The notes under the pieces: generated by a model
The model's input: the letters and a program-made list of their open reading frames with translations, nothing else
What the model was told of the DNA's origin: nothing
The model's database searches: none
Shown: piece after piece, positions 48,075 to 57,215 of the stretch
Layout: every line of letters begins with the position of its first letter
How positions within the stretch are numbered: position 1 is the first letter of the stretch
Position numbers and translations under genes: made by a program
DNA from: Gemmatimonadota bacterium
Lineage (GTDB): Bacteria; JAAXHH01
Direction: 5' to 3'
DNA: 64,000 bases
Assembly: GCA_009837395.1 (NCBI GenBank)
Contig: VXTP01000015.1
Location: 62,001-126,000, forward strand

Positions 48075-49201
48075 TAGTTGTACTCCTCAGGAAAAACAAA
48101 GTGGTACCGGACGACCCGGTCCTCTTCCAATTCCGCGAAATAGATCCGGCCCTGCCGGTCCACGTGCATGGGAACGCCGACCACGTCGAACTGCGCCGTC
48201 ATTTCCCACTTTCCATCCGGCCGGAAGAAATCGAACCACCGATCCAGTTTCGTCATCTGCAGTCTGGGCATGCCTATCGCGTTGAGACCAACCTGTTCGA
48301 ATTCCTGGTACTGGATAGAATTGACGATCCGTCCGTCGGGCAGAACGGCCAGGCCGCCGGACAAGCCCACGGGCGGCGGCCGCCGCGTGGTCGTCCAGCG
48401 CGCCATGGGTTTCATATCGAAGGAAGTTGTCCTGTTGAACTCCAGTTCCAGTCCGTTTACCCGGTCGAACTTGCGGATCCAGTAGGGGTGTCTCGCGGAT
48501 ACGACCACGTATCCGTCCTCCGTCGTTTCCATGGCCGCGTCGGAATACGCGATGAATTCCTTGAGCGTTCCCGATCGCCGCAGGGTCTCCATCGGATTGT
48601 AGAACTTGGTGATCGGATCTCCTTCCGGACTGTATTTGTAGATGAGATCGTGCTGCGTAATGACGAAAATAAGCACGTTGCCCTCGGCATCGATGCGTAT
48701 GCGGCGAGGCTTCGTAACCTGCGTCGACCAGATGTCCGCGAAGGTGAGATCCGGATTGAATACCGTGACCCGGTCGAGTTCGAAGTCCAGCACGAACAGT
48801 CTGCCTTCATCATCCAGCGCCATGTCTACCGGAGACCTGAACTGCAGCGGTCCCACGCCTAAAGACCCTACGGCCGTCTGAAAGGCACCGGACTCGTCGA
48901 ATTTGGAAATCTGTTTCCGGTCCGAATCGGCAATATAGATGTTGCCGCTTCGATCCGTGGTGATCCCGAATACCGAAGCAAAGGACCGGCCCTCGCCTCC
49001 TTCGATCACCAGGTCTTCTTCGAGCGTGACGTCAGCCGTCTGATCGGGTGCATGACGGACCGGGGCGTCGCTGATGACCCTGGATGCGCCCGCGACCACT
49101 TCCGTCCTCCCACGCCACATCCCGTCATCGTCTGCTTCCGAGCAACCCATCAGAAGTACCGCGGCCAGGAGCGGCAACGCTCCGGACTTGAACCCCTTCA
49201 T
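48074..49201 (-). CDS. Six-bladed beta-propeller (NHL-like) lipoprotein
   Basis: 375 residues from ATG 49201, with aaggag 6 nt upstream; the frame extends 111 codons further but that part is antisense to the TPR gene's own coding frame. A lipoprotein signal ends in VLLMGCSEAD. NHL-type blades follow: VFGITTDRSGNIYIADSDRKQISKFD, with DMALDDEGRLFVLDFELDRVTVF and HVDRQGRIYFAELEEDRVVRYHF (each quoted in part). Propellers of this type are found in FCB lipoproteins with unknown ligands. It follows the TPR gene by 25 bp and overlaps the next gene by one base. Confidence 0.85.
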   Translation of the reverse strand: MKGFKSGALPLLAAVLLMGCSEADDDGMWRGRTEVVAGASRVISDAPVRHAPDQTADVTLEEDLVIEGGEGRSFASVFGITTDRSGNIYIADSDRKQISKFDESGAFQTAVGSLGVGPLQFRSPVDMALDDEGRLFVLDFELDRVTVFNPDLTFADIWSTQVTKPRRIRIDAEGNVLIFVITQHDLIYKYSPEGDPITKFYNPMETLRRSGTLKEFIAYSDAAMETTEDGYVVVSARHPYWIRKFDRVNGLELEFNRTTSFDMKPMARWTTTRRPPPVGLSGGLAVLPDGRIVNSIQYQEFEQVGLNAIGMPRLQMTKLDRWFDFFRPDGKWEMTAQFDVVGVPMHVDRQGRIYFAELEEDRVVRYHFVFPEEYN

Positions 49202-49226
49202 CCGCTTCTCCTTCCGGTACGTCCAT

Positions 49227-50843
49227 TCATGTTCCGTCCCTTTCCTGCCTGATCTGCTCCCATCGCTGCTGCAATACCTCATTCTCCGGCTCGATGCGGA
49301 CGGCATTCCCCATCGCCTCATCGGCCCCGCTGTAATCTCCTCTCGCGTTCCGCACGATGGCCAGCGTTTCGTAGGCGACGGCGGTAGGCGCGATCTCGAC
49401 CGCCTTGCCGGCCAGTTCGAGGGCACGGTCCAGGTCCTCCCCGTGCCGGGCGATGAGCCAGGCCAGGTTCGTATAGGCCTCCACATAGTTCGAATCCAGC
49501 AGGATCGCCTGCTGGTACGCGTCGCGGGCCTCATCGAACCGGCCCAGCTCCACGTAGGCCACGCCCATGTTGTTGAAGGCGTGAACGAAACGGGGCGACA
49601 GTTCCGTCGCTATCCTGAAGGCCCGCACGGCGTCCTCGAACCGCCCCAGGCGGGTCAAGGCCGTAGCCATGTTGTAATGCACCTCCGCCACCCGGGGATT
49701 CAGCCGTACCATGGATTCCGCCTGCGACAACGCTTCCCTGTACTCGTTGAGCTGCTGAAACGTATCGAGAAATCGCCGGGCGTCGTCCTGTCTACCCATG
49801 GCGTTCAGGGTGTTTCCGATGGCAAGATAGGGTTCGGGATACGCCCGATCGAGTTCGACCGCCCGTGAGAACGCTTCCAGGGCTTCTTCATGCAGTTGGG
49901 CAGCCGCATAGGCCGTACCCCCATGGTAATTCAGGACAGGCGACTCGGGATCCATCTCCAGGGCTTCCCGGTACAGCGTAATCGCCTGTTCGGTCCGACC
50001 GGCCCGCAGCGAGGCCTGTGCAAGACCCGCGATGGCCTCCACCGATGCCTCATCGATGCGCAGCGCGTTCTCGTAGGACCGGACCGCGTCATCGACACGG
50101 CCTTCGCTCAACGCGATCACGCCGAGCTGGCAGTAGGCCTCCGCCATGCCGGCATCCACCTGCAATGCGGCGCGAAAGGCATCGCGCGCTTCCTGGAATT
50201 TCCGCTGATCCAGCAGCACGCGCCCCAAAGCGTACCGGGCGTCGACGTAATCCGGATCGATGGACAGGGCATTGGTATAGGAAATGGCGGCCTCATCCAC
50301 GGCACCCAGTTTCTCTTCCGTGGTCCCCCGGCCGTAGTGAAACAGGCTGTTGTCGGGGTCGCGGTCCGTCGCCTCGACGAAGGACTTGATCGACTCGACC
50401 AACCGGCCCGTGTACTGATAAGCCTGGCCCAGGTTGTAGTAAGGTTCGGCGCGATCGGGATCCATTTCCATGACGCGGTGGAACGCATCGATCGCCTCGT
50501 CGTACCGTTCCTGCTGGGCGTAAACCAGACCCAGGTTGAAATGGGCATCGGCGTCCCCGGGACGCAGTTCGGTGACGACCAGGAAAGCCGCTTCCGCCGT
50601 GTCCAGCTTTTCCAGCGCGACGGCCGCCAGGCCCAGGTTGAAGAAGTTGGCGGGTTCGCTCCTGTTCTCCTCGATCTGCCGACGGAAGTACATCACGTCT
50701 TCGAGCAGAAGGGATTCGTCCTCGGGCGACAGTTGCCTGAGCGCTTCATCCGGACGGGCGGTGGTGATGTTCGTGAGGTAGGGACCGGTGTCCGTAAGCA
50801 GAGGCGTGTAAAGCAGAAGGGCTGCGAGAAGGATATTGCGCAT
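49227..50843 (-). CDS. Secreted tetratricopeptide-repeat protein
   Basis: 538 residues with an N-terminal signal-like segment (MRNILLAALLLYTPLLTDT) and then about 13 TPR units of 34 residues from residue 60 to the end, for example NFFNLGLAAVALEKLDTAEAAF and AHFNLGLVYAQQERYDEAIDAF (partial quotes). TPR arrays bind other proteins, so this is probably a periplasmic scaffold. It starts 10 bp after the cytochrome stop and precedes the propeller lipoprotein by 25 bp, all in the same direction. No enzymatic domain is fused. The partner is not known; the multihaem cytochrome is the obvious candidate. Confidence 0.9.
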   Translation of the reverse strand: MRNILLAALLLYTPLLTDTGPYLTNITTARPDEALRQLSPEDESLLLEDVMYFRRQIEENRSEPANFFNLGLAAVALEKLDTAEAAFLVVTELRPGDADAHFNLGLVYAQQERYDEAIDAFHRVMEMDPDRAEPYYNLGQAYQYTGRLVESIKSFVEATDRDPDNSLFHYGRGTTEEKLGAVDEAAISYTNALSIDPDYVDARYALGRVLLDQRKFQEARDAFRAALQVDAGMAEAYCQLGVIALSEGRVDDAVRSYENALRIDEASVEAIAGLAQASLRAGRTEQAITLYREALEMDPESPVLNYHGGTAYAAAQLHEEALEAFSRAVELDRAYPEPYLAIGNTLNAMGRQDDARRFLDTFQQLNEYREALSQAESMVRLNPRVAEVHYNMATALTRLGRFEDAVRAFRIATELSPRFVHAFNNMGVAYVELGRFDEARDAYQQAILLDSNYVEAYTNLAWLIARHGEDLDRALELAGKAVEIAPTAVAYETLAIVRNARGDYSGADEAMGNAVRIEPENEVLQQRWEQIRQERDGT

Positions 50844-50853
50844 TCCGTACCCG

Positions 50854-52761
50854 TCAGTCGAAGTAGGATCTGAGACGATCGCGGAGACTCAGTCCTTTCG
50901 AAGGCGTGGAAACTTCCAGTTGTCCGACCGGCCTTACCGTGGTGACGTCCGAAGCCACGGCCATGTCTTTCTGCGTCCACTTCTTGAGATCGGCCAGCGG
51001 CTTGAACGCTCTTCTGTAAATCAGATCGGTATGGATATCCACGCGATCGACATCCGACGGGACTTCGAAAGAATACACGGAGCGATCCGCCTCGCGCGCC
51101 TTGATCCGCGTGTCTTCAACGATGCGGGTCGCCTGCCAGTCCATGACGTGGGTGTTGCCCGCGTCGTCACCGAAGACCAGGGCGAATCCCTTGCCCGGGT
51201 AACCCGCGTAGTTTCCTTCGGCCAGGTCGCCTTCGCCGCCGTAGGACGGTACGCGCTGGTCCCCCACGTAACGCAGGGTATCGCCGTTTGCCAGCACAGG
51301 CGTCACGAGCAACAGCATGTTCCGGATGGTGATCCCCGACGGGATGTGATGGCCGGTATTGACGTTGCGCACGTCCACGGTCACCGTCAGCAGTCCGCCT
51401 GAAACAACGGCGTCGATGGCCAGGGTGGCGGCGTTTGGCAGGAGCTCTTCCGTGGCCCCGGGGAACCCGTGCGTCTTAACGGTGGTCGGATCCCGGTACC
51501 CGATGGGTGTCCAGAACTTCTCCGCGTCGCCGTTTACGAATGAACCAAAGGTGAAACCGTCGGAATCGGGCTCCATGTGGCAGTCCTGGCACTCGATACC
51601 CATGGCGGAATAGGGACTCTCCTTCCATTCCCGGTACGTATCCATGAACGGAAGGCCGTGCTTGTTCTTGTGCTGGTGGCAGGCGGAGCAGTAGTCGCTG
51701 CTCGTGTATTGCGGATTGTAGCTCGCCACCATGGGCGAGGTGTTGACTGATCCCGGCAAGGGGGTGAAGTTTATGACGTCGTCATAGGGTCCGTAGACGA
51801 AGATCGGCGGGAACTTCCCCTTGATGAGCCGGGCCTGCCTCTCCTCCTCCATGGCCACCAGGTTCAGGGTGATCGATCCGTTCACGCCCGCATGGTCATT
51901 GACCTCCACGTGCTGAATCTTGTGGCAGAAATCGCAATGTATCCCCGCGGCGTCGACCGAACCGGCCAGCTTTTCGTACTCCATGCGTTCAAGCGTCTTG
52001 TAGTCCTGGACGGTCGGATAGGCCAGCGAACGGTTGTACACGACCTTCAGGTCGGTATGACCCGGCGCTTGCACGGCGGCCGACGGAGCGTGGCAATCGG
52101 CGCATTCTCCGGCTTCGTCGGGAAAATCCAGCCGGAAACCAGGTCCCACGTTTTCATTCCCCTCCGCGTCCGTACCGTCGTACAGGTTCAACGTCCACGG
52201 ATTGGTCACGCCTTTCGCGTGCTGGGAAGTACTCCACTGATCGTAGAGGTCTCGATGGCAGAGGTAACAGGTCGGTTCGAAATGGCAGAGGTTGCATCCC
52301 TCTTCGAAGCCCGTGTGGGATTGCGTGCGCAGACGTTCCAGCTCTTCAGGATCCTCGCGAAGATCGACCAGCGATTTGTGGGGGGTGATGAAATTGTAGG
52401 CGTCGTCTTTCTCTTCGGGTACTTTTTGCAATACGATCGTCGTATATGATGTTTTGGGATCCACCATGACCCCGCCGTTCAACCAGCCTTCTTTGCCTGC
52501 CGTTACCGCGTAATGCTGCACGGGGTCTTCAATGATGTTCAGGGTAAACCTTCCTTCGGAATCGGTAAGCACGAAATCCGGCTTTCCATGTTCTCGCACG
52601 CGGACACCCGGTATGGGATCTTTCCCATCGATGACGATGCCGCTCAACTGCAGGGCCTGGGCCCTGGCCTCCGGGCCGATCAACACTCCGGCGGCCGCGA
52701 TGCATCCGATCACGAAAACCCTCAGCAACTGCCTGTATCCGGTCAGTCCATTCAACTTCAT
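50854..52761 (-). CDS. Periplasmic multihaem c-type cytochrome with carboxypeptidase-regulatory-like domain
   Basis: 635 residues from ATG 52761 (signal peptide ending EARAQA); GTG 52782 would add seven residues. Residues about 38-115 form a carboxypeptidase-regulatory-like beta-sandwich (LSGIVIDGKDPIPGVRVREHG). Six CxxCH haem sites follow: CNLCH, CYLCH, CADCH, CDFCH, CSACH and CQDCH. The remaining 250 residues (from TLAIDAVVSGGLL) are beta-rich, with NTGHHIPSG, a pattern seen in NapC/NrfA-like and cytochrome c554-related proteins. It probably transfers electrons outside the inner membrane. No terminal reductase is adjacent. The order of genes suggests joint function with the TPR and CRTAC1 proteins. 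Confidence 0.9.
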   Translation of the reverse strand: MKLNGLTGYRQLLRVFVIGCIAAAGVLIGPEARAQALQLSGIVIDGKDPIPGVRVREHGKPDFVLTDSEGRFTLNIIEDPVQHYAVTAGKEGWLNGGVMVDPKTSYTTIVLQKVPEEKDDAYNFITPHKSLVDLREDPEELERLRTQSHTGFEEGCNLCHFEPTCYLCHRDLYDQWSTSQHAKGVTNPWTLNLYDGTDAEGNENVGPGFRLDFPDEAGECADCHAPSAAVQAPGHTDLKVVYNRSLAYPTVQDYKTLERMEYEKLAGSVDAAGIHCDFCHKIQHVEVNDHAGVNGSITLNLVAMEEERQARLIKGKFPPIFVYGPYDDVINFTPLPGSVNTSPMVASYNPQYTSSDYCSACHQHKNKHGLPFMDTYREWKESPYSAMGIECQDCHMEPDSDGFTFGSFVNGDAEKFWTPIGYRDPTTVKTHGFPGATEELLPNAATLAIDAVVSGGLLTVTVDVRNVNTGHHIPSGITIRNMLLLVTPVLANGDTLRYVGDQRVPSYGGEGDLAEGNYAGYPGKGFALVFGDDAGNTHVMDWQATRIVEDTRIKAREADRSVYSFEVPSDVDRVDIHTDLIYRRAFKPLADLKKWTQKDMAVASDVTTVRPVGQLEVSTPSKGLSLRDRLRSYFD

Positions 52762-52789
52762 TGAATTCCCCGATTCTCTCACAACATAA

Positions 52790-52823
52790 GAGAATCCCTC
52801 ATCGAACGGACTGAGGGATTCTC
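52790..52823 (-). terminator. Strong hairpin between porV-like and cytochrome genes
   Basis: A perfect 12-bp inverted repeat (gagaatccctca 52790-52801, tgagggattctc 52812-52823) with a 10-nt loop, 54 nt after the PorV stop. On the minus strand it is followed by TTATGTTGT. It ends only 28 nt before the cytochrome ATG, so partial termination or RNA processing is as likely as a full stop. Confidence 0.65.
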
Positions 52824-52876
52824 CTGGTGCTTCAAACGATAATGCTTACATCCATCGGTACTTCCTGGCTTGATGT

Positions 52877-53860
52877 TTAGAAGCCTACGCCGACGGACAC
52901 GCGATGCAGATCGTCCAGCAGTTCATACTGCGTATACGCGTAATCAACGTTGAGACTCAATTCACCCTGGCTGAACCGGAGACCGGCACCAGCGGAAACG
53001 CCTTCGTCCTGGCCGCCGCTGTATCCGGCTTTCCAGCCTACCCGGCCCGCGATGTAGTCATTCACCCACCACTCGATACCGAGATTGAGCACGGAATCGA
53101 ACTCGCGGAGCTTCCAGAGTTCGGCGCTGGTCATGATGCTGCCCACCGGCAGTTCGGTCGGTTCAATGGCAAAACCGATACGGAACGTCGTGGGCAACTG
53201 ATCGCGAGCGCTCGACTCTTCGATGAATTGCATGTCCGGACCGAAGTTCTGGAACGAGGCGCCAATACGGAAATTACGGAAATCCGTCGTATAGATGGTG
53301 CCCACGTCCACCGCAACCGCCGTGCTGGTATAGTCATCGTCTCCGGCGCCGCTCGTGCCTTCCGACACGTACTTCAGCGATCCGCCGACCGCGAAGGAAT
53401 CCGTCAGACGACGCGCGTAACTCGGACCGATGGCCAGGTCCGTCACGTTGAAGTTCTGGCCCTGGTTGGCGAATTGACCCGTCGGATCTCCAGAGGTGGT
53501 ATAGGGTATGTCGCCCGAAAGCAACGAATGCACACTCACACCCACCGCCCCGTTGTCGCCGAGATTCCAAACGAGACCTGCGCTGAACACGGTCATTTCC
53601 GCGAAATACGGTGCATAGGAAACGCCGACCGCGCCCCTGCCCTCGACGAACACCATGGTAGCCTGGTTCGTCAGTGCCGAGAACGCGCCCAGATCCGTAT
53701 AGGACGTGGCGGAGGATCCAACACCCGCGACACGGGCGCTAGCATCCAGCGTCAGAAACTTCGTCGCGGCGGTTCCACTTTTGGAAACCTGAGCATGTAC
53801 CGGTGCTGACAGTGCCAGCAGGAGTCCGGTGACCACGCCCCAGCGAAACAATACTTTCAT
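52877..53860 (-). CDS. PorV/PorQ-family outer-membrane barrel protein
   Basis: 327 residues from ATG 53860, with gggaggt 7 nt upstream. A signal peptide ends in PVHAQ; the mature part starts GTAATKFLTLDASARVAGVGSSATSY, with SALTNQATM, and ends in the barrel strand VSVGVGF. This start pattern is characteristic of PorV/PorQ-family proteins of the FCB group (the type IX secretion shuttle LptO/PorV is one). It is predicted to form a beta-barrel in the outer membrane that helps deliver or attach proteins with sorting domains. The gene upstream encodes exactly such a protein, so the pair is probably functional together. Confidence 0.88.
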   Translation of the reverse strand: MKVLFRWGVVTGLLLALSAPVHAQVSKSGTAATKFLTLDASARVAGVGSSATSYTDLGAFSALTNQATMVFVEGRGAVGVSYAPYFAEMTVFSAGLVWNLGDNGAVGVSVHSLLSGDIPYTTSGDPTGQFANQGQNFNVTDLAIGPSYARRLTDSFAVGGSLKYVSEGTSGAGDDDYTSTAVAVDVGTIYTTDFRNFRIGASFQNFGPDMQFIEESSARDQLPTTFRIGFAIEPTELPVGSIMTSAELWKLREFDSVLNLGIEWWVNDYIAGRVGWKAGYSGGQDEGVSAGAGLRFSQGELSLNVDYAYTQYELLDDLHRVSVGVGF

Positions 53861-53891
53861 TAGAAAACCTCCCTGAATCGGACCGCCCCGC

Positions 53892-53909
53892 GCCATGACC
53901 GGTCATGGC
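53892..53909. promoter_or_regulatory. 18-bp perfect palindrome
   Basis: gccatgaccggtcatggc is a perfect palindrome 26 nt after the sorted-protein stop and 31 bp before the PorV start. It could be a protein-binding site or a transcript hairpin separating the two genes. Confidence 0.4.
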
Positions 53910-53934
53910 CCATGGCGCAGGACGTAACCGCAGT

Positions 53935-56900
53935 TTACCGCCGGACGTAGAGTTTCAGTGTTTTCGCGTAGTCCACGCCACCGATCTCGGCTTCTACCAC
54001 GACAATATACAGACCGCTGGAAACCGGTACGTTGGAATCATTCTTCAGATCCCAATCCGTCACACCACCGATCGTCGTGGTCTGGTCACCCGGCACAGAG
54101 AACTGCTTCACCAGCAGGCCGGCCGCATCGAAGATCGTGATGCGGGACGGTACCGGAGCGTTGAAGAACTTGACGGTTTGCGACTTCGTTGCCAGATCCC
54201 ACTGGGCCTGGAAGACGAAGGGGTTGGGCGCGACCGTAATCAGATTCTCGAATTCGGCCACACCGCCCACAACCTCGTTACGGATCACGGTAGTCGGGAT
54301 AACGTCCTGTCCCGGTACCTGCGGTCCCACCGTCAAACCCCGGTACGGATACTGGCCGTGCCAGCGTCCGTCCGTACCGTTAGCGTTCATCGTGTAGAAA
54401 CTCTCGAGCCCGTTGATCGTACGGGTGATCACGCGCTGCGTAGAGCCCTGATCTGCCACGTAGTTATCGAAATCGTGCTGTTGCGCGCTTTCGTTATCCA
54501 CCGAGGCTACGTAGTACCAGTAGCTGAAACCGATCAGCACGGAACGATCTTCGAACATATAACCGCTCTTGCCGACCAGTCGGGGATCCGTGGGAATACC
54601 GCCGACACTGGTAATCTGCGCATCGCCGGATCCGATGGCATCCGGATAGCGATCCGAGAAGCTGGTGGCGATGGCCGTCGTAGCGCCCAGTGCATTGTTC
54701 GCTTCGACGATCTGTGCCGAACTCGGCTTGGTTTCGATGAAATCATCCTCGAAACCCGGCAGCCTGTTGCCAGCCGGATACGGGTTCGGATAGGAAACGG
54801 ATTCCGGCGGATTCAGGCTGTTGGTCTGATTACCGCCACCGCCGCCGAATTCAGCGATCTGGACATACGGACCGGAGAAGTTCGGCGCCGCGAAGCGCTT
54901 CACCAGGTCGTCGGCCACGAAGTCGTAAACCCGGCCGATGTTGTAATCGGCGCCGAGCGTCAGTCCTTCATGGATGAACCGGGCGTAGGGATGGCCCTGC
55001 TTCACCGCGGCACTCGTCGGATCGGTTACGTCCGTGACCGGTGCGGCGCCGTCGCTCAGACCGAGATTCGGCGGAATCACCGTACTGTTGTAACCGACAT
55101 CATGGGCTACTGTAGCGGTCGGGAACTGATCGATGAAACCGGAAGCGCGGTACACGCGGTACTTCGCAAAGTCCGCGGTGCCCCGGCCCGGATCGATAGC
55201 CGTTTCCGCATTGTTGGCCCACGCCAGCGCGATCGTACCGTTGGCGGTCGGGAAGACCGACAGGGTAGGAGGCGGAGGCGGGTGGAACAGCGTGCCGCTG
55301 GCTGCGCCGCGACCGAAGTTGATGGTCTGCGACATGACCGCGCCGTCGCCGTCCCGCATTACGGAACCATCGGCGTTGTACATGGGGATGGTCCGGTCAT
55401 TGGAGCCGTCCCAGTAGTACGTATTGTTCGCCATGTTGTACTTCCGCTGCATCCAAACGTCCATAGCGCGGAGATACACGTCATAAGCGCCGTCCTTGCC
55501 GGCGCCGATGAGGTCAACATGCCAGATGGTCAGGTCTTCGCCGGGCGCCTTGGTGTAGGGGCCCCAGCCCAGGGCGTTCCGGATGCAACCGGCGCCCGAG
55601 GTCTCTTCCTTCGTGTCGCTTCCGTTGTACGGATCGGGCACGATGCCCCTGAACACGCCGTCGAGATCGAAGAGCGTAAAACTGTCGTACTGACCAGACT
55701 GCACACCCTGAGCCGCACCGGGATTGCCGGGCTGGGTCAGGTTACGCGGGTCGCCCCACATTAAACCCATGCCCGCGGCCGATCCACCCGGCTGCGTCTT
55801 GGCGGTCCAGGTGCTGATATCGGTCGTTCTGCCGAGGGGCGAACCGCTGGTGAAGAGATCCGGATGCGGCGCACTGCTACCGCCCGGAACGTTGACCTTC
55901 TTGTTCTCGAGGTACTTGGTAAGCGAGCCCTCGTACCAGCCGAACACGCCTCTCAAGTCGGCGATCCACCATTCGTGGGTGTTGAACAGGCCGACGGACG
56001 GCGCATCGTAAATATCCAGCGCCGCGACGTTGTTCGTGTCACCAAGCGCATCGTCGTCGCCGGAACCTTCGAGGATCATCAGGGAGGCTTCGCCCACGTG
56101 CAACGGATTGAAGTTACCGTTGGTGGTATTCCACACGTAGGAATCGATACCCGGATGTCCAGGATTGTCCTCGTCGAACATGGTGACCAGGCCGGAGTAG
56201 AACCGGTCGCTGTAAGGCGCCTGGTTGTAACGGCCCGAGTTGATCAGCCCTTCCGGTACGGCGAGAGGCATCACGCGGCTGAACATGGCGGGCGGCTGCT
56301 TGTCGTCGCCACCGGTACCACCGCCGATCGCCCCGCCCGTCAGGAGGGGATTGTTCGTCCATGGAATATCGAAGTCGTAGTTGAAGATGATCAGGAAGTT
56401 CTTGACCGTGGCTCCGTTTAATTCCGGACTATTATCGGTATTCACATCCACATCGCCATGCGTGTTCAATACATGACGCAGCAGGATGAAGTCATTCGTA
56501 TGGCCATAGCCGTAGCTGAAGCTGTACGACTGACGCAGGATCCGAATACCGGCGTTCGTGTTGAAGGTGGCTTCCGTGATGAAGGGCTCGCGGTATCCAC
56601 CGGGGCCCACTGTGCCGCCACCAAAACCGGGGCTCTGCGAGCCGCCTTGATCGGACCAGAAGCCCGCGGGCGGATTCTCACGCTGGTGAGGCGGAGCCCG
56701 GTATACGTTGTTCGTACCGACGAAAGCACCTTCGGCCCGGCTTGCAGGCATACCGGCCACGGCGTCAGGCAGATAGGCCGTGATGCCGAAGGCCGACGCC
56801 CACAGCGGCGCGTCCAACCCGCCCGCCGGGAAAGTGTACGAAGGATAGCCCATCGTCGGACTCATGGAACGGCCGGACCCACGCCAACCCCAACCGGTGT

Positions 56901-57126
56901 AGGTATCGGTCAGTTCCGAATTCATGACGGCCATATAGGTCTGACCGCCGATATAGGCAGGCTGCCTTTCACCCACGCCAAGCTCGTGGGGAACCGGAAC
57001 TCCCTGAGCCGTCGCGGAGTTTGCCGGCGCGTCCGGCAAAGCCGTGAGATATGAAGCTGTCCCAAGGATTGCCGCCGAAGAAATCACCAACGCTCCGGCT
57101 GTTACGTATCGACGCCATTTCTTCAA
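53935..57126 (-). CDS. Large secreted protein with C-terminal sorting-like domain
   Basis: 1063 residues from TTG 57126; aaggagg lies 6 nt upstream and no ATG fits. The N-terminus MKKWRRYVTAGALVISSAAILG is a signal peptide. The long middle (about residues 40-650) is rich in Gly/Asn/Tyr and matches no family I know. A fibronectin-III-like segment (SVFPTANGTIALAWANNAET) follows. The C-terminal 90 residues (VAPNPFVFQAQW, SRITIFDAAGLLVKQF, DLKNDSNVPVSSGLYIVVVEA) look like a FlgD-like/type IX sorting domain, which is removed or anchored at the outer membrane. It follows the TonB receptor by 89 bp and precedes the PorV-like gene, so it may be the surface component of that set. Confidence 0.85.
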   Translation of the reverse strand: MKKWRRYVTAGALVISSAAILGTASYLTALPDAPANSATAQGVPVPHELGVGERQPAYIGGQTYMAVMNSELTDTYTGWGWRGSGRSMSPTMGYPSYTFPAGGLDAPLWASAFGITAYLPDAVAGMPASRAEGAFVGTNNVYRAPPHQRENPPAGFWSDQGGSQSPGFGGGTVGPGGYREPFITEATFNTNAGIRILRQSYSFSYGYGHTNDFILLRHVLNTHGDVDVNTDNSPELNGATVKNFLIIFNYDFDIPWTNNPLLTGGAIGGGTGGDDKQPPAMFSRVMPLAVPEGLINSGRYNQAPYSDRFYSGLVTMFDEDNPGHPGIDSYVWNTTNGNFNPLHVGEASLMILEGSGDDDALGDTNNVAALDIYDAPSVGLFNTHEWWIADLRGVFGWYEGSLTKYLENKKVNVPGGSSAPHPDLFTSGSPLGRTTDISTWTAKTQPGGSAAGMGLMWGDPRNLTQPGNPGAAQGVQSGQYDSFTLFDLDGVFRGIVPDPYNGSDTKEETSGAGCIRNALGWGPYTKAPGEDLTIWHVDLIGAGKDGAYDVYLRAMDVWMQRKYNMANNTYYWDGSNDRTIPMYNADGSVMRDGDGAVMSQTINFGRGAASGTLFHPPPPPTLSVFPTANGTIALAWANNAETAIDPGRGTADFAKYRVYRASGFIDQFPTATVAHDVGYNSTVIPPNLGLSDGAAPVTDVTDPTSAAVKQGHPYARFIHEGLTLGADYNIGRVYDFVADDLVKRFAAPNFSGPYVQIAEFGGGGGNQTNSLNPPESVSYPNPYPAGNRLPGFEDDFIETKPSSAQIVEANNALGATTAIATSFSDRYPDAIGSGDAQITSVGGIPTDPRLVGKSGYMFEDRSVLIGFSYWYYVASVDNESAQQHDFDNYVADQGSTQRVITRTINGLESFYTMNANGTDGRWHGQYPYRGLTVGPQVPGQDVIPTTVIRNEVVGGVAEFENLITVAPNPFVFQAQWDLATKSQTVKFFNAPVPSRITIFDAAGLLVKQFSVPGDQTTTIGGVTDWDLKNDSNVPVSSGLYIVVVEAEIGGVDYAKTLKLYVRR

Positions 57127-57144
57127 AATGAACCTCCTTATGCC

Positions 57145-57167
57145 GGCAACGTTCCGAGAACGCTGCC
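57145..57167 (-). promoter_or_regulatory. Hairpin in the leader of the sorted-protein gene
   Basis: ggcaacgtt (57145-57153) pairs with aacgctgcc (57159-57167) with one G-U/mismatch position and a 5-nt loop, just upstream of the aaggagg ribosome site. It may affect translation or mark a processing site; evidence is limited. Confidence 0.3.
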
Positions 57168-57215
57168 AACCTTGCGGGAAGACGCGCTTAACCTGCGCGC
57201 CTCCCCGCTTTGGAT

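Noticed and set aside
53905-55764. Open frame of 619 codons on the plus strand
   Set aside because: Antisense to the sorted-protein gene; Arg/His/Val-rich, no recognisable domain.
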